A DNA stretch of 64,000 nt from Photobacterium sanctipauli (lineage in GTDB: Bacteria > Pseudomonadota > Gammaproteobacteria > Enterobacterales > Vibrionaceae): assembly GCF_003026495.1 (NCBI RefSeq), contig NZ_PYMA01000015.1:62001-126000 (forward strand). Reading direction: 5' to 3'. This document shows positions 44,270 through 51,893 of the stretch, in pieces. Position numbers and translations under genes: made by a program. Each line of letters begins with the position of its first letter. Position 1 is the first letter of the stretch. A model generated the notes under the pieces. It had not been told where the DNA came from. It saw nothing but the letters and a program-made list of their open reading frames with translations, and made no database searches.

Positions 44270-45436
44270 ATGATTACTCACGTTGGCATTATCGATCAGG
44301 ATCCTGTCAGGCTGATCACCCCACTGCTCGACCACGGCATTCCAGCCGATAAGATGATTTTCATCGGCATTGAGTCTCAGCGCGAACAATACGATCGCCT
44401 AGCCTCAATCCTTACCCCTCGTAACATCGAGGCTGAGTTTTTCGTTATTCCTGATTCAATCAATATCACCTGTATTCGCAAGCAAGTTATTGAATTAGCA
44501 GAAAGACTAAAACAGCAAGACTCCGATGTCTGGTTCAACTCAAGCTGTGGCCTGCGTCACCGCCTGCTATCCGCCTATGAAGTCTTCCGTACTTACCACT
44601 GGCCAATTTACGTTATCGAGCCTTACAGTGATGAGATGTGCTGGCTCTACCCGGCTGACCGCGAGCAGCAGCAAGTTGAAGACCGCATCCAGCTTGAAGA
44701 TTACCTAACCATTTTCGGTGCGCGCTCCGAGTTTACGGAAAACCTGGTACCTGAGTCGCTCAATGACCAACTTTGGGAGCTCGGCCAACGCTGGGCAGGT
44801 TCAGCCTTGGAGCTTGGTCCGGGCTTGGCTACCCTCAACTACTTGGCAACCACTTGCCGAAAAGAACAGAAATTAGATGTTGCCCTAAGCGAGAAGCAAC
44901 AAGGCTATAAAGAGCTCGCCATGCTACTCAATGATCTGGAAGAAACTGGGCTGGCTACCTACCAAGATGGCGTATTAACCTTCAAACACGAAGAAGCCCG
45001 ACGTTTTGCCAATGGCGAATGGCTAGAAAACCTAGTACATAGCACGGTACGCGCTATCCAAAATGATCTACCTACCATTCAAGACCACTCTCTGGGCGTG
45101 CAGGTTTACCGCAAGATTGGCGATCGCGAAGTACGTAACGAACTTGATGTCGCGACCGTGGTAAATAACAAGCTCCACATCATCGAATGTAAGACCAAGG
45201 GCATGCGCGATGACGGCGACGATACCCTTTACAAGTTGGAATCGCTGCGTGATCTACTTGGCGGCCTACAAGCACGCGCTATGCTAGTTAGCTTCCGCCC
45301 GCTTCGCCACCATGATTTGGTACGAGCGCAAGATCTTGGCCTTGCCATTATCGGCCCAGATCAGCTGGGTGACTTGCAAACTCACCTGCACAACTGGCTA
45401 AAAGATGCTGGTGGTCATAGCCATAACATTGCTTAA
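44270..45436 (+). CDS. CARF-PD-(D/E)xK nuclease, DUF1887 / Card1-like (VC1899 type)
   Basis: This 388-residue protein has an N-terminal CARF Rossmann domain (HVGIIDQDPVRLITPLLDHG; ligand loop NSSCGLRHR at 90-98), a middle winged-helix (about 165-245) and a C-terminal restriction-like nuclease. In the nuclease part I see GEWLENLV (Glu250, Glu253), ELDVATVV (Asp293) and the ECKTK strand (Glu306, Lys308). It resembles V. cholerae VC1899 (PDB 1XMX) and the cyclic-oligoadenylate-activated nucleases Card1/Can2. There are no type III CRISPR genes, so its activating signal is unexplained. The usual N/TGGTK-type ligand loop is replaced by NSSCGLRHR. It ends 17 bp from the convergent Crp/Fnr gene. Confidence 0.9.
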   Translation: MITHVGIIDQDPVRLITPLLDHGIPADKMIFIGIESQREQYDRLASILTPRNIEAEFFVIPDSINITCIRKQVIELAERLKQQDSDVWFNSSCGLRHRLLSAYEVFRTYHWPIYVIEPYSDEMCWLYPADREQQQVEDRIQLEDYLTIFGARSEFTENLVPESLNDQLWELGQRWAGSALELGPGLATLNYLATTCRKEQKLDVALSEKQQGYKELAMLLNDLEETGLATYQDGVLTFKHEEARRFANGEWLENLVHSTVRAIQNDLPTIQDHSLGVQVYRKIGDREVRNELDVATVVNNKLHIIECKTKGMRDDGDDTLYKLESLRDLLGGLQARAMLVSFRPLRHHDLVRAQDLGLAIIGPDQLGDLQTHLHNWLKDAGGHSHNIA

Positions 45437-45453
45437 TGATCTAAGTATTCAAG

Positions 45454-46134
45454 CTAGCCAGCATTAAAAATATCAGGGGTTAGATCCACTGATGCACACA
45501 GTGATGGGATATCGGTAAGCAAAATCTGGTTACCAAACTCACTGATATAACCGTCATCTTTGAGCTTTTTAATTGCTCGGGATAAGGTCTCAGGTGTCAT
45601 CCCTAGCTGTGTGGCTAATATCTTCTTCGTCACAGGTAGCGTTATCTTTCCATCGCACCTTTCTTGCGTGCGATAGATTTCAGCCAACCTCATGACTAAC
45701 CTCTGGTTCGCATTAACTTGGGTTAAGATATTGACCGTATTCATCAAATGATGAATGCGGTTACTCATATAGCTCATAACCTTCGCAGAAAGCGCTGGTG
45801 AGCCCGTGAAGATCTCTAATACATCAGCATAATGAAAAGCCGACAACTCGGAGTCTTGCTCGATACGCGCACTCATCGGGTACACCCTCGGGCACATGAA
45901 CATCGCCATCTCAGCAATAAATTCGCCAGCCATAAACACTTTGAAAAGCTTTTCGTCACCGTTTGGCATCAGGCGGTACAACGTTACCTTTCCCTTATTA
46001 ACCAAATACATATGTTGAGCATCTTCATCTTGTCTAAATAGCTCATCACCTGTTTTGCAGCACACCACTTTTTTTCTAGAAAGCAGCTTTGTTCTCTGCT
46101 CATCGCTCAATAGTGAAAATATCGACCCCGGCAT
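45454..46134 (-). CDS. Crp/Fnr family regulator (Dnr/NnrR-like)
   Basis: This 226-residue regulator has an N-terminal cyclic-nucleotide-like sensor domain (about 20-130) and a C-terminal winged helix with recognition helix TPETLSRAIKKL. The E-x-x-S-R pattern predicts binding to TTGAT half sites. The cysteines of the E. coli FNR [4Fe-4S] cluster are not in place (the Cys25-Cys26 pair is isolated), so it is not classic FNR; a heme-based or redox Dnr/NnrR-like sensor is more likely. It is divergent from the 27-residue ORF, methyltransferase and cupin genes, with a perfect FNR box in between, 15 bp from its own start. Confidence 0.87.
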   Translation of the reverse strand: MPGSIFSLLSDEQRTKLLSRKKVVCCKTGDELFRQDEDAQHMYLVNKGKVTLYRLMPNGDEKLFKVFMAGEFIAEMAMFMCPRVYPMSARIEQDSELSAFHYADVLEIFTGSPALSAKVMSYMSNRIHHLMNTVNILTQVNANQRLVMRLAEIYRTQERCDGKITLPVTKKILATQLGMTPETLSRAIKKLKDDGYISEFGNQILLTDIPSLCASVDLTPDIFNAG

Positions 46135-46148
46135 CTACTCTCCCTAGC

Positions 46149-46189
46149 TTGATAATAATCAAGCATGAAATTCCACCTCACACTATAAG
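46149..46189 (+). promoter_or_regulatory. FNR-type site and promoter of the miniprotein-methyltransferase operon
   Basis: A perfect TTGAT-AATA-ATCAA (46149-46162) is identical to the site at 30209. A -10 candidate TATAAG (46184-46189) predicts a start near 46196, placing the box centre at about -41, the canonical class II activator position. It is also only 15 bp from the divergent regulator start, suiting autoregulation. Confidence 0.85.
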
Positions 46190-46212
46190 ATACAAATAAT
46201 AATCATTATTAC

Positions 46213-46226
46213 TTGATGTTCAACAA
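46213..46226 (+). promoter_or_regulatory. Second, imperfect FNR-type site
   Basis: TTGAT-GTTC-AACAA differs from the consensus by one base in the second half site. It lies downstream of the predicted transcription start and 26 bp before the small ORF, so a repressing or modulating role is possible. Confidence 0.45.
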
Positions 46227-46251
46227 TCATAGGTTGATAAGAGAGTCACTA

Positions 46252-46335
46252 ATGGAACAAATCAGCACCAGCTTCAAGTGGATTACTGTATTAGCCGTTA
46301 TTGCATTCTTTATTCCAGTCGCTCTTTTTGCCTAG
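46252..46335 (+). CDS. 27-residue single-helix membrane miniprotein
   Basis: An 84-base ORF encodes MEQISTSFKWITVLAVIAFF followed by IPVALFA, a short cytoplasmic head and one transmembrane helix. A GAGAG sequence lies about seven bases before the ATG. Its stop codon overlaps the ribosome site of the methyltransferase gene, so translation of the two is likely coupled. It sits behind a canonical FNR-type promoter. Small hydrophobic proteins of this kind often assist membrane oxidases or transporters; no specific homologue is recognised. Confidence 0.65.
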   Translation: MEQISTSFKWITVLAVIAFFIPVALFA

Positions 46336-46343
46336 GAGGCTAT

Positions 46344-47159
46344 ATGTCTAAGAAAGTTCAGATGCCAAGCGAAAACAGGGAGATATCTAAAACACCAGGC
46401 CACTGGGTTTTGGCTCAACTCGGAAAAAGAGTACTCCGTCCTGGTGGCAAAGAGCTCACACAAAAAATGCTGGCTGGACTCAATATTACTTCTACAGATA
46501 GCGTCGTCGAGTTTGCACCTGGTATGGGCTACACTGCACGCCTGTGTCTACAGCAATCTCCAAAACATTACACCGCTATAGAACAAAACGAGCAAGCGGC
46601 AGAAATAGTGCGTTCCTACCTCGATGGAATAAATCAGCAGTGCCAAATTGGTAATGCTCAAAATACAGGCTTAGAAAGCAATACCGCTTCGGTGGTGTAT
46701 GGCGAGGCAATGTTAACTATGCAATCCGACGCCCGCAAAAGCGAAATCATTGCTGAAGCTGCACGAATACTCTCGGCTGGAGGCCGGTACGGTATTCATG
46801 AGCTCTGTGTGACGCCTGATGAAATCGACGATACAAAAAAACGGACTATTCAAAAAGAAATAACGGAGACTATCCAGCATCCAGCAAAACCCATTACCCC
46901 TCAAGAATGGAAACAACTAATGGAAAACAATGGCTTTGAAATTGAATATGAAGCCGTCTCTCCGATGCACCTGCTTGAGCCCAAACGAATGATCGATGAC
47001 GAAGGTCTATTAGGATTTTTGACTATCGCCAAGAATATTTTGACTAAGCCTGCTGCCAGAAAGCGGGTTTTAGGCATGCGCCGCGTATTTCGTAAACACC
47101 ACACAAACCTCTCAGCCATTACTTTGGTCGCTAAGAAAAAGGAAACAAACGATGTTTGA
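46344..47159 (+). CDS. SAM-dependent class I methyltransferase
   Basis: This protein of about 271 residues has the nucleotide-binding glycine loop VVEFAPGMGYTARL and the later strands ASVVYGEAMLTMQS and ILSAGGRYGIHELCV of class I methyltransferases. The C-terminal region (MHLLEPKRMIDDEGLLGFLT) is less conserved. A perfect AGGAGG lies four bases before ATG 46344, so that start is chosen although the frame opens at 46278. It follows the FNR-controlled miniprotein and overlaps the cupin gene by eight bases. The methyl acceptor is unknown. Confidence 0.88.
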   Translation: MSKKVQMPSENREISKTPGHWVLAQLGKRVLRPGGKELTQKMLAGLNITSTDSVVEFAPGMGYTARLCLQQSPKHYTAIEQNEQAAEIVRSYLDGINQQCQIGNAQNTGLESNTASVVYGEAMLTMQSDARKSEIIAEAARILSAGGRYGIHELCVTPDEIDDTKKRTIQKEITETIQHPAKPITPQEWKQLMENNGFEIEYEAVSPMHLLEPKRMIDDEGLLGFLTIAKNILTKPAARKRVLGMRRVFRKHHTNLSAITLVAKKKETNDV

Positions 47160-47475
47160 ATACACACTTTATGAAGATCTCGCCAATGAGGTAGACATTC
47201 CTAAGGCAGGCATCACCAGCTGCCCTGTTTACAAAAGCGAGCGACTGCGAGGCGTTATATTCGGGTTTGCAAGTAATGAGGAAATGACTGAGCATACCGC
47301 TTCGGTACCGGCCATTGCGCAGGTACTAGAAGGCGAATGTACCTTCACCTTAAATCAAGAACCCAAAACACTAAAGACGGGCGCATGGGTTCATATGGAC
47401 GCCCACCTACCACACAGCATTATTGCGAAAACACCGTTGAAGCTCATGTTATATCTTCTACGAGAGCCTAAATAA
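47152..47475 (+). CDS. Small cupin-domain protein
   Basis: This 107-residue protein has a single cupin barrel: the motif MTEHTASVPAIAQVLEGECT with the strand FTLNQEPKTLKTGAWVHMDA and then HLPHSIIAKTP. The histidines in TEHTAS and LPHS sit where cupins bind a metal. It is the last gene of the FNR-controlled operon with the miniprotein and methyltransferase. A metal-dependent isomerase, dioxygenase or sensor role is possible; nothing narrower is supported. Confidence 0.85.
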   Translation: MFEYTLYEDLANEVDIPKAGITSCPVYKSERLRGVIFGFASNEEMTEHTASVPAIAQVLEGECTFTLNQEPKTLKTGAWVHMDAHLPHSIIAKTPLKLMLYLLREPK

Positions 47476-47495
47476 CCGCTACATGATAATTCTTT

Positions 47496-47519
47496 CCCAA
47501 GCTGAATTGTCAGCTTGGG
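47496..47519. terminator. Stem-loop after the cupin gene
   Basis: CCCAAGCTGA and TCAGCTTGGG make a perfect 10-bp stem with loop ATTG, 20 bp past the cupin stop. There is no following T-run, so it is a weaker terminator or a 3'-end stabiliser. It marks the edge of the AT-rich region. Confidence 0.5.
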
Positions 47520-47579
47520 ACACTCACTATAATAACTCTTTAACCGCAGCATTAAACTAGAAACACTATCGCGCTTATT

Positions 47580-48557
47580 TTATTCTATTCGCATTAAGTC
47601 CAATGGCTTAAATTGATGAGTATAACTAGACCACATTGACCATATTCCTAAGTTGTAGCCATATACAAGTGTTACATTTACTACTTGCTTACTTGTCGAG
47701 TGATGATAATTACTGATCACAATTTCACCTAACTCTTGGGCCACAATGACATCATCAACATTATTGCTATTCAAAACTGCCTGTATATTCACATAGGTTG
47801 TGGTTTTACTTCTACCATCAACCCCATGGAAGTTATACTCACCAACAGTTACATTTGAATCATTAACATTCTTAAGTTCTTTGAGCTTTTTGCTAACAGC
47901 AACCAATTCGGAATAATCATTATTTACATTTGATTTTGCTATAAAATATGGTGCAACAAGCGACACTAAAAGTATACATCCTACTATGTATAAGTGAGGT
48001 TTCCAAACAGCACCTGTTACTGGGTGACTAGAAGCCTCCTTAACAACATATGTCCCTACAAGCAAATCATGCAATGTTTGCCGGGTAGATCTATTGAAAA
48101 GAAATAGATATGCAATTGATATCAACCCACCAAAAATTAAAACGGACAGTGGATACATTAATAACCCAAACTGACCTTGATAATTCAAAGAGGTACCATT
48201 CAAATAAAACGGCATTGAAAAAACAACATTCCTTATAAAGGATCGAACCGGAGTGATTGGTTCATTATGTTCATCAACTACTCGTATCTTAAGTAATTTT
48301 TTTCCTAAGGTTTGCCCTTTATAAAGATTACTGTTCATTATTCCAAAATAAGTAATTGAAATAACAAATCCGATTAATCTTGCCCAATCCCCCATATTAA
48401 CAAGTGTTTCTTCGAATAAAGCACCAATGAAATAACCTACAGAGCCAAGGATTAAACCATCAACAAACAAAGCAACTATACGTTGCCAAAACACAGCAGT
48501 GCACTTTTCTTCAACCTTTTCCATAGTAGTATTCATTCCTTTTATCGTCTCATTCAT
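47580..48557 (-). CDS. RDD family membrane protein
   Basis: This 325-residue protein contains the RDD domain (WQRIVALFVDGLILGSVGYF; GKKLLKIRVVDEHNEP; STRQTLHDLLVGTYVV) with about five membrane helices, followed by a C-terminal extracytoplasmic segment of about 120 residues with no recognised family. RDD proteins are of diverse or unknown function, some being transporters. Start codons at 48557, 48536 and 48524 are all possible and none has a well-placed ribosome site. Codon use is AT-rich, unlike the core genes to its left. Confidence 0.85.
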   Translation of the reverse strand: MNETIKGMNTTMEKVEEKCTAVFWQRIVALFVDGLILGSVGYFIGALFEETLVNMGDWARLIGFVISITYFGIMNSNLYKGQTLGKKLLKIRVVDEHNEPITPVRSFIRNVVFSMPFYLNGTSLNYQGQFGLLMYPLSVLIFGGLISIAYLFLFNRSTRQTLHDLLVGTYVVKEASSHPVTGAVWKPHLYIVGCILLVSLVAPYFIAKSNVNNDYSELVAVSKKLKELKNVNDSNVTVGEYNFHGVDGRSKTTTYVNIQAVLNSNNVDDVIVAQELGEIVISNYHHSTSKQVVNVTLVYGYNLGIWSMWSSYTHQFKPLDLMRIE

Positions 48558-49105
48558 ACGCTAGCCACAATCAATTCTCGTATATAACTTCATTAAATCA
48601 AATGTTTATTTACAAGTAGAAGAAAAATAATGACAGCCTTCAAATAATTGTCACTCCTCCAAAAAAAAAATCTACTTCACAAATTTTGTGCTGAGCCTTA
48701 AACATGACTTTTCAGCCTTGATAAATACAATCATCAATTACCGACCAACACAGTGACATAATTAGCGTTTAGAAATGCTTGATTCCTCTTACTGATGATA
48801 ACAAAGCCCGTATTGAGCCAGAGATTTCCTGGTCAACCAAAACGAGCAAGTACAAACCGTCAATGAGGAGTATCCAAATGGCTTCACCCCCAACTTACTG
48901 GCTAATCAACTACTTGACTCGTCGTGGTATACATTTCCATGGATGAGGCCATTATTACTGGATCGTACTGCGGTATCGTAGAAGTCGATTTTATACTCCA
49001 ACAACCATTAGCTATAACGATATTGGTGACTATCAGGTGACATTTAGCGAAAAATCCTAAAAGCGTTTTCTTGTGAGAATTACCTCAAATTGTTTGTTGA
49101 CTACA
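48558..49105. other. Mostly non-coding region with a degenerate reading frame
   Basis: An ATG at 48878 has a strong GAGGAG ribosome site and encodes 22 residues before an in-frame TGA; the frame then continues open to TAA at 49060 (61 codons in all). Upstream the same frame reads LTDDNKARIEPEISW, which resembles the start of IS5-type transposases. This looks like a decayed coding fragment. I see no intact gene in the region. Confidence 0.35.
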
Positions 49106-49138
49106 TTTTGTAAAGCCCTCTAATAGGGCTTTACAAAA
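49106..49138 (-). terminator. Long perfect stem-loop downstream of the secreted-protein gene
   Basis: TTTTGTAAAGCCCT and AGGGCTTTACAAAA pair perfectly over 14 bp with a 5-nt loop, 15 bp past the stop of the gene at 49154. The stem ends in A/T pairs, so it has U residues in its 3' arm in both directions, and it probably terminates leftward transcription. Confidence 0.6.
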
Positions 49139-49153
49139 CGACAACTATATGCT

Positions 49154-49693
49154 TTATCTTCGCCCATTACGTTCTAATACTTTCAACAAGTTATTTACTG
49201 GTTTTGAATCATGCATTTCAAAGCTTCTTTCAGTAGGGTTCTCGCTGTGATAAATTTTAAAACGACTTCGCTTCATCACAGCCTTTATAGCTGCAACTCC
49301 ATCACGGTTAGCTTTGGCAACGATTTTAAAGTCTTGATCAGATATCCTTAAACCACCATCACCATTGAATGGCTTAAATATATTGGAGCATGGTACACGA
49401 GTGCTGCCTTTCCAGTTAACATCAATAGCGCAGCTAGGTGTTTTTTTAGATTTTGGAATAACATTTGGTGTCTCTACTAAATATACTTGTTCACCTTGAT
49501 TAGGAGTTTTTCTATAAAAAATAAGATACTTAGCATCATTTGTTTCAGCATATGAGTGGGCAAATATAGTCTGTCCTTGAGTAAAAACTGCATGAATCGA
49601 CTGAGAAAAAGAAGGTAACATATCTGGAGCTATTTTTAGTGAAAACGCAGGGAAAGAAAAGAGCATTAATATAAAGGCGACTAGTTTAGTCAT
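49154..49693 (-). CDS. Secreted hypothetical protein
   Basis: This 179-residue protein has a signal peptide (MTKLVAFILMLFSFPAFS) and a mature part with two cysteines (PSCAIDVN and RVPCSNIFKP) that could form a disulfide. I recognise no family. The segment RFKIYHSENPTERSFEMHDS is hydrophilic and the C-terminus is basic. It lies in the AT-rich block and has no operon partner. A periplasmic location is implied. Confidence 0.75.
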   Translation of the reverse strand: MTKLVAFILMLFSFPAFSLKIAPDMLPSFSQSIHAVFTQGQTIFAHSYAETNDAKYLIFYRKTPNQGEQVYLVETPNVIPKSKKTPSCAIDVNWKGSTRVPCSNIFKPFNGDGGLRISDQDFKIVAKANRDGVAAIKAVMKRSRFKIYHSENPTERSFEMHDSKPVNNLLKVLERNGRR

Positions 49694-50130
49694 AACTTAT
49701 CCTCGTAAAAATTAAATTCTTGTTAGCATTTCATGCTAACCACACAAGAACCAAGTCATATAAAGTATCATTCATTAGATGCATAACGTATTAAGCAAAA
49801 AGTCAGCCAAAACCAAAAAAACATTTAAATCAAATACTTGAAGCTGAAGCTAAAAAGTCACCAAATAAAAACGTATAATAAGAATACAGTTAAAGCATAG
49901 ATAAATATAAAACTTAATAGCGAAAAAGCTTACTTATCAAAAACCTAGTAAGAATAATGTAAAAACATTGTAAGATATTAATTGTAAAAAAACTGACAGT
50001 ACAATTGATTAATGTTATTAACAGTTTAGCCGATTAAAAATTCACTTATAAATGGACTATTAGTTCATAGAACAAAGCTCCCCAAAGAGACCATTGAGCA
50101 TCTTTTCAACATGTCGCACAAAGAGCTTTT
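49694..50130. other. Gene-free AT-rich region
   Basis: This 437-bp stretch is strongly AT-rich with long A and T runs, and shows no supported reading frame, terminator or palindrome. It separates two leftward accessory genes. Confidence 0.4.
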
Positions 50131-50562
50131 TCATTTCAGTCGAAGACTCATAACACTTTGATTTGTTTGAGTGTCAATCTCAACTAAAGTCCAACCGATT
50201 GAAAAATAGAGTGCAGGTACATTGGTATATACATATAAATGACTCTGTTCTTTATCAGGCACATTTTTAGTACCTATCTTGATGAGCTCTCTCGCAATCC
50301 CCCTTCTTCGCCATGCAGGGATAACACTTAATGCATTTATCCATATAACTTTATTTTCTATATTTGGCTCTTTAAAGCGGGTAAACGCCAGCGCACCGAT
50401 AACCTTACCATCGGCTAACGCGACTATTACCGGAGGTAACCCAGAAAAATTAGAGTAAGTATCATCAAGGTTAAAACCATTCCACTCAGCTTGAAATATA
50501 AGATTAACCTCTCGCCACTGGTCAGAGCCCAGATCACAAGGTTGGTATATAACCTTCGTCAT
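50131..50562 (-). CDS. GNAT family N-acetyltransferase
   Basis: This 143-residue GNAT-fold protein has strands 4-5 with the acetyl-CoA motif VIWINALSVIPAWRRRGIAR followed by ELIKIGTKN. The R/Q-x-x-G-x-G/A loop is RRRGIA. The C-terminal YFSIGWTLVEI is typical. It would transfer an acetyl group to an amine; the substrate is unknown. Located in the AT-rich accessory block with no partner. Confidence 0.88.
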   Translation of the reverse strand: MTKVIYQPCDLGSDQWREVNLIFQAEWNGFNLDDTYSNFSGLPPVIVALADGKVIGALAFTRFKEPNIENKVIWINALSVIPAWRRRGIARELIKIGTKNVPDKEQSHLYVYTNVPALYFSIGWTLVEIDTQTNQSVMSLRLK

Positions 50563-51062
50563 TTATTAAATTTCTCCTTCCTACCATTAGGCATCCCTTA
50601 AAAAAATAATTTAAATATCGCCTAAAATTCTAGCCATTAATTTGGAAAATCTCATCCTATTTTAAACCTTAACAACTAATTTCTCTCATAGACTAAACAA
50701 GGCGTATCAACTTCCAGCAAGTTTTATCATGTCAATTTTTAATGAACAATATGTAACGCAATCACTAATACCATATGATAACAATAAAATAGTCTTAATA
50801 AATCAGAATGATAGCCTATCACTACGTGTTCGACCTGAAACACCATGTTAACAACCACTCTTCCAGAAAACTTACTGTCATTGACCATTAGAGAAAATGA
50901 GTAGTTATTTTAGTCCAACTAATTGCTTATTAAAGATAAATGTAAGGAAATATAAATACACTTTCCTCTGCCAACGGATAATAATACAGGCACTTTTCCC
51001 CATTGTTTTTGTTTTGTATGCTGACAATATTACGTGTTACATCATCTGCAGTAAGGAAATAT
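50563..51062. other. Gene-free AT-rich region
   Basis: This 500-bp stretch is AT-rich. An ORF at 50897-51082 encodes 61 residues but has no ribosome site or family resemblance and overlaps the next ORF. Otherwise I see nothing in it. Confidence 0.35.
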
Positions 51063-51344
51063 ATGAGATGGGAACGAGATGAAAAGAGGGTTGTTAAAAG
51101 GTTTGATAAGGCAATAGAAAAGACTGGATATTTATCTCTGTGCTCAATAATCGAAAGCCAGTATTATTTTCCACGAACCTATCCGCTTGAATTAATTAAA
51201 CAACCAGAGCGTATAGAAGTAAACCGATCCTATCGCCCTTTACAACCGCAACAATACAAAATTGCAAATTACCGACGCCAGCACGACTGTAACTTGATCA
51301 CAGTCCCCTCTTTACATTTACTTGCTCGGCAAAGTCACTATTGA
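51063..51344 (+). CDS. Hypothetical 93-residue protein
   Basis: The ATG at 51063 has an AAGGA ribosome site five bases upstream, giving MRWERDEKRVVKRFDKAIEK and a basic, Arg/Tyr/Gln-rich C-terminus (RSYRPLQPQQYKIANYRRQH). No family is recognised. The frame opens 20 codons earlier, but that extension has no ribosome site. It may be a genuine small accessory protein or a spurious frame. Confidence 0.4.
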   Translation: MRWERDEKRVVKRFDKAIEKTGYLSLCSIIESQYYFPRTYPLELIKQPERIEVNRSYRPLQPQQYKIANYRRQHDCNLITVPSLHLLARQSHY

Positions 51345-51455
51345 GATAACAGACGTTAACTACAGAGTTGGCCATTTAAATTGATAAATCTTATTTTGAC
51401 GCTTCAAGTAGTTTCACTTGAAGCTGTCATATAATTTTCAGTTAGAAAGGGCTTA

Positions 51456-51809
51456 TTACCCCGCACGGCTACCATTTGGGATTGGGGTTTCTGGCATTGC
51501 CAAGCAAGGTGTCAGTTTATCTGCATAGCCAATATCAAATAGCATGCCTTGGGATACCTCACCCGCCATTTTCTGCTCAGGTAAGTTCACCACAAATAGC
51601 GCCTGCTTACCTTCAATTTCATAGGGGTTTTCACGCTCTTGCTTAATGCCAGCGAGGATTGAGCGTTCATGATCCCCAAAGTCCACAGTGAGCTTCATCA
51701 GCTTTTTTGACTTTGCCACTTCTGCTACTGAAGTGATTGTCCCAACTCGAATATCTAGCTTTTCGAAATCATCAAAAGTGATCAGTTCTTTAATCGGTGC
51801 TGGTTGCAT
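51456..51809 (-). CDS. tRNA-binding protein, MetG C-terminal / YgjH-like
   Basis: This 117-residue protein contains a single OB-fold tRNA-binding domain like the C-terminal extension of methionyl-tRNA synthetase and CsaA/YgjH (FEKLDIRVGTITSVAEVAKS, then LTVDFGDHERSILAGIKQ). The ending SQGMLFDIGYADKLTPCLAM, PETPIPNGSRAG matches the family tail. Such proteins bind tRNA elbows or act as chaperones; a specific role is not assigned. It stands alone between the Lol-like operon and the accessory block. Confidence 0.9.
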   Translation of the reverse strand: MQPAPIKELITFDDFEKLDIRVGTITSVAEVAKSKKLMKLTVDFGDHERSILAGIKQERENPYEIEGKQALFVVNLPEQKMAGEVSQGMLFDIGYADKLTPCLAMPETPIPNGSRAG

Positions 51810-51893
51810 TGCACTCTCCTTTTTTTAAACCACAAGACTGTTTCTCGCAAATACTTGCTACTTATTACTACAGGATATCAGATACTTATCTAG

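Noticed and set aside
46135..46251. Calling the Crp/Fnr protein FNR itself
   Set aside because: The four iron-sulfur cysteines are not at the FNR positions.
48944..48946. In-frame TGA as a selenocysteine codon
   Set aside because: No SECIS-like hairpin follows and the frame shows no selenoprotein family resemblance; decay is simpler.
50897..51082. 61-residue ORF in the AT-rich region
   Set aside because: No ribosome site, no family, and it overlaps the better-supported ORF at 51063.
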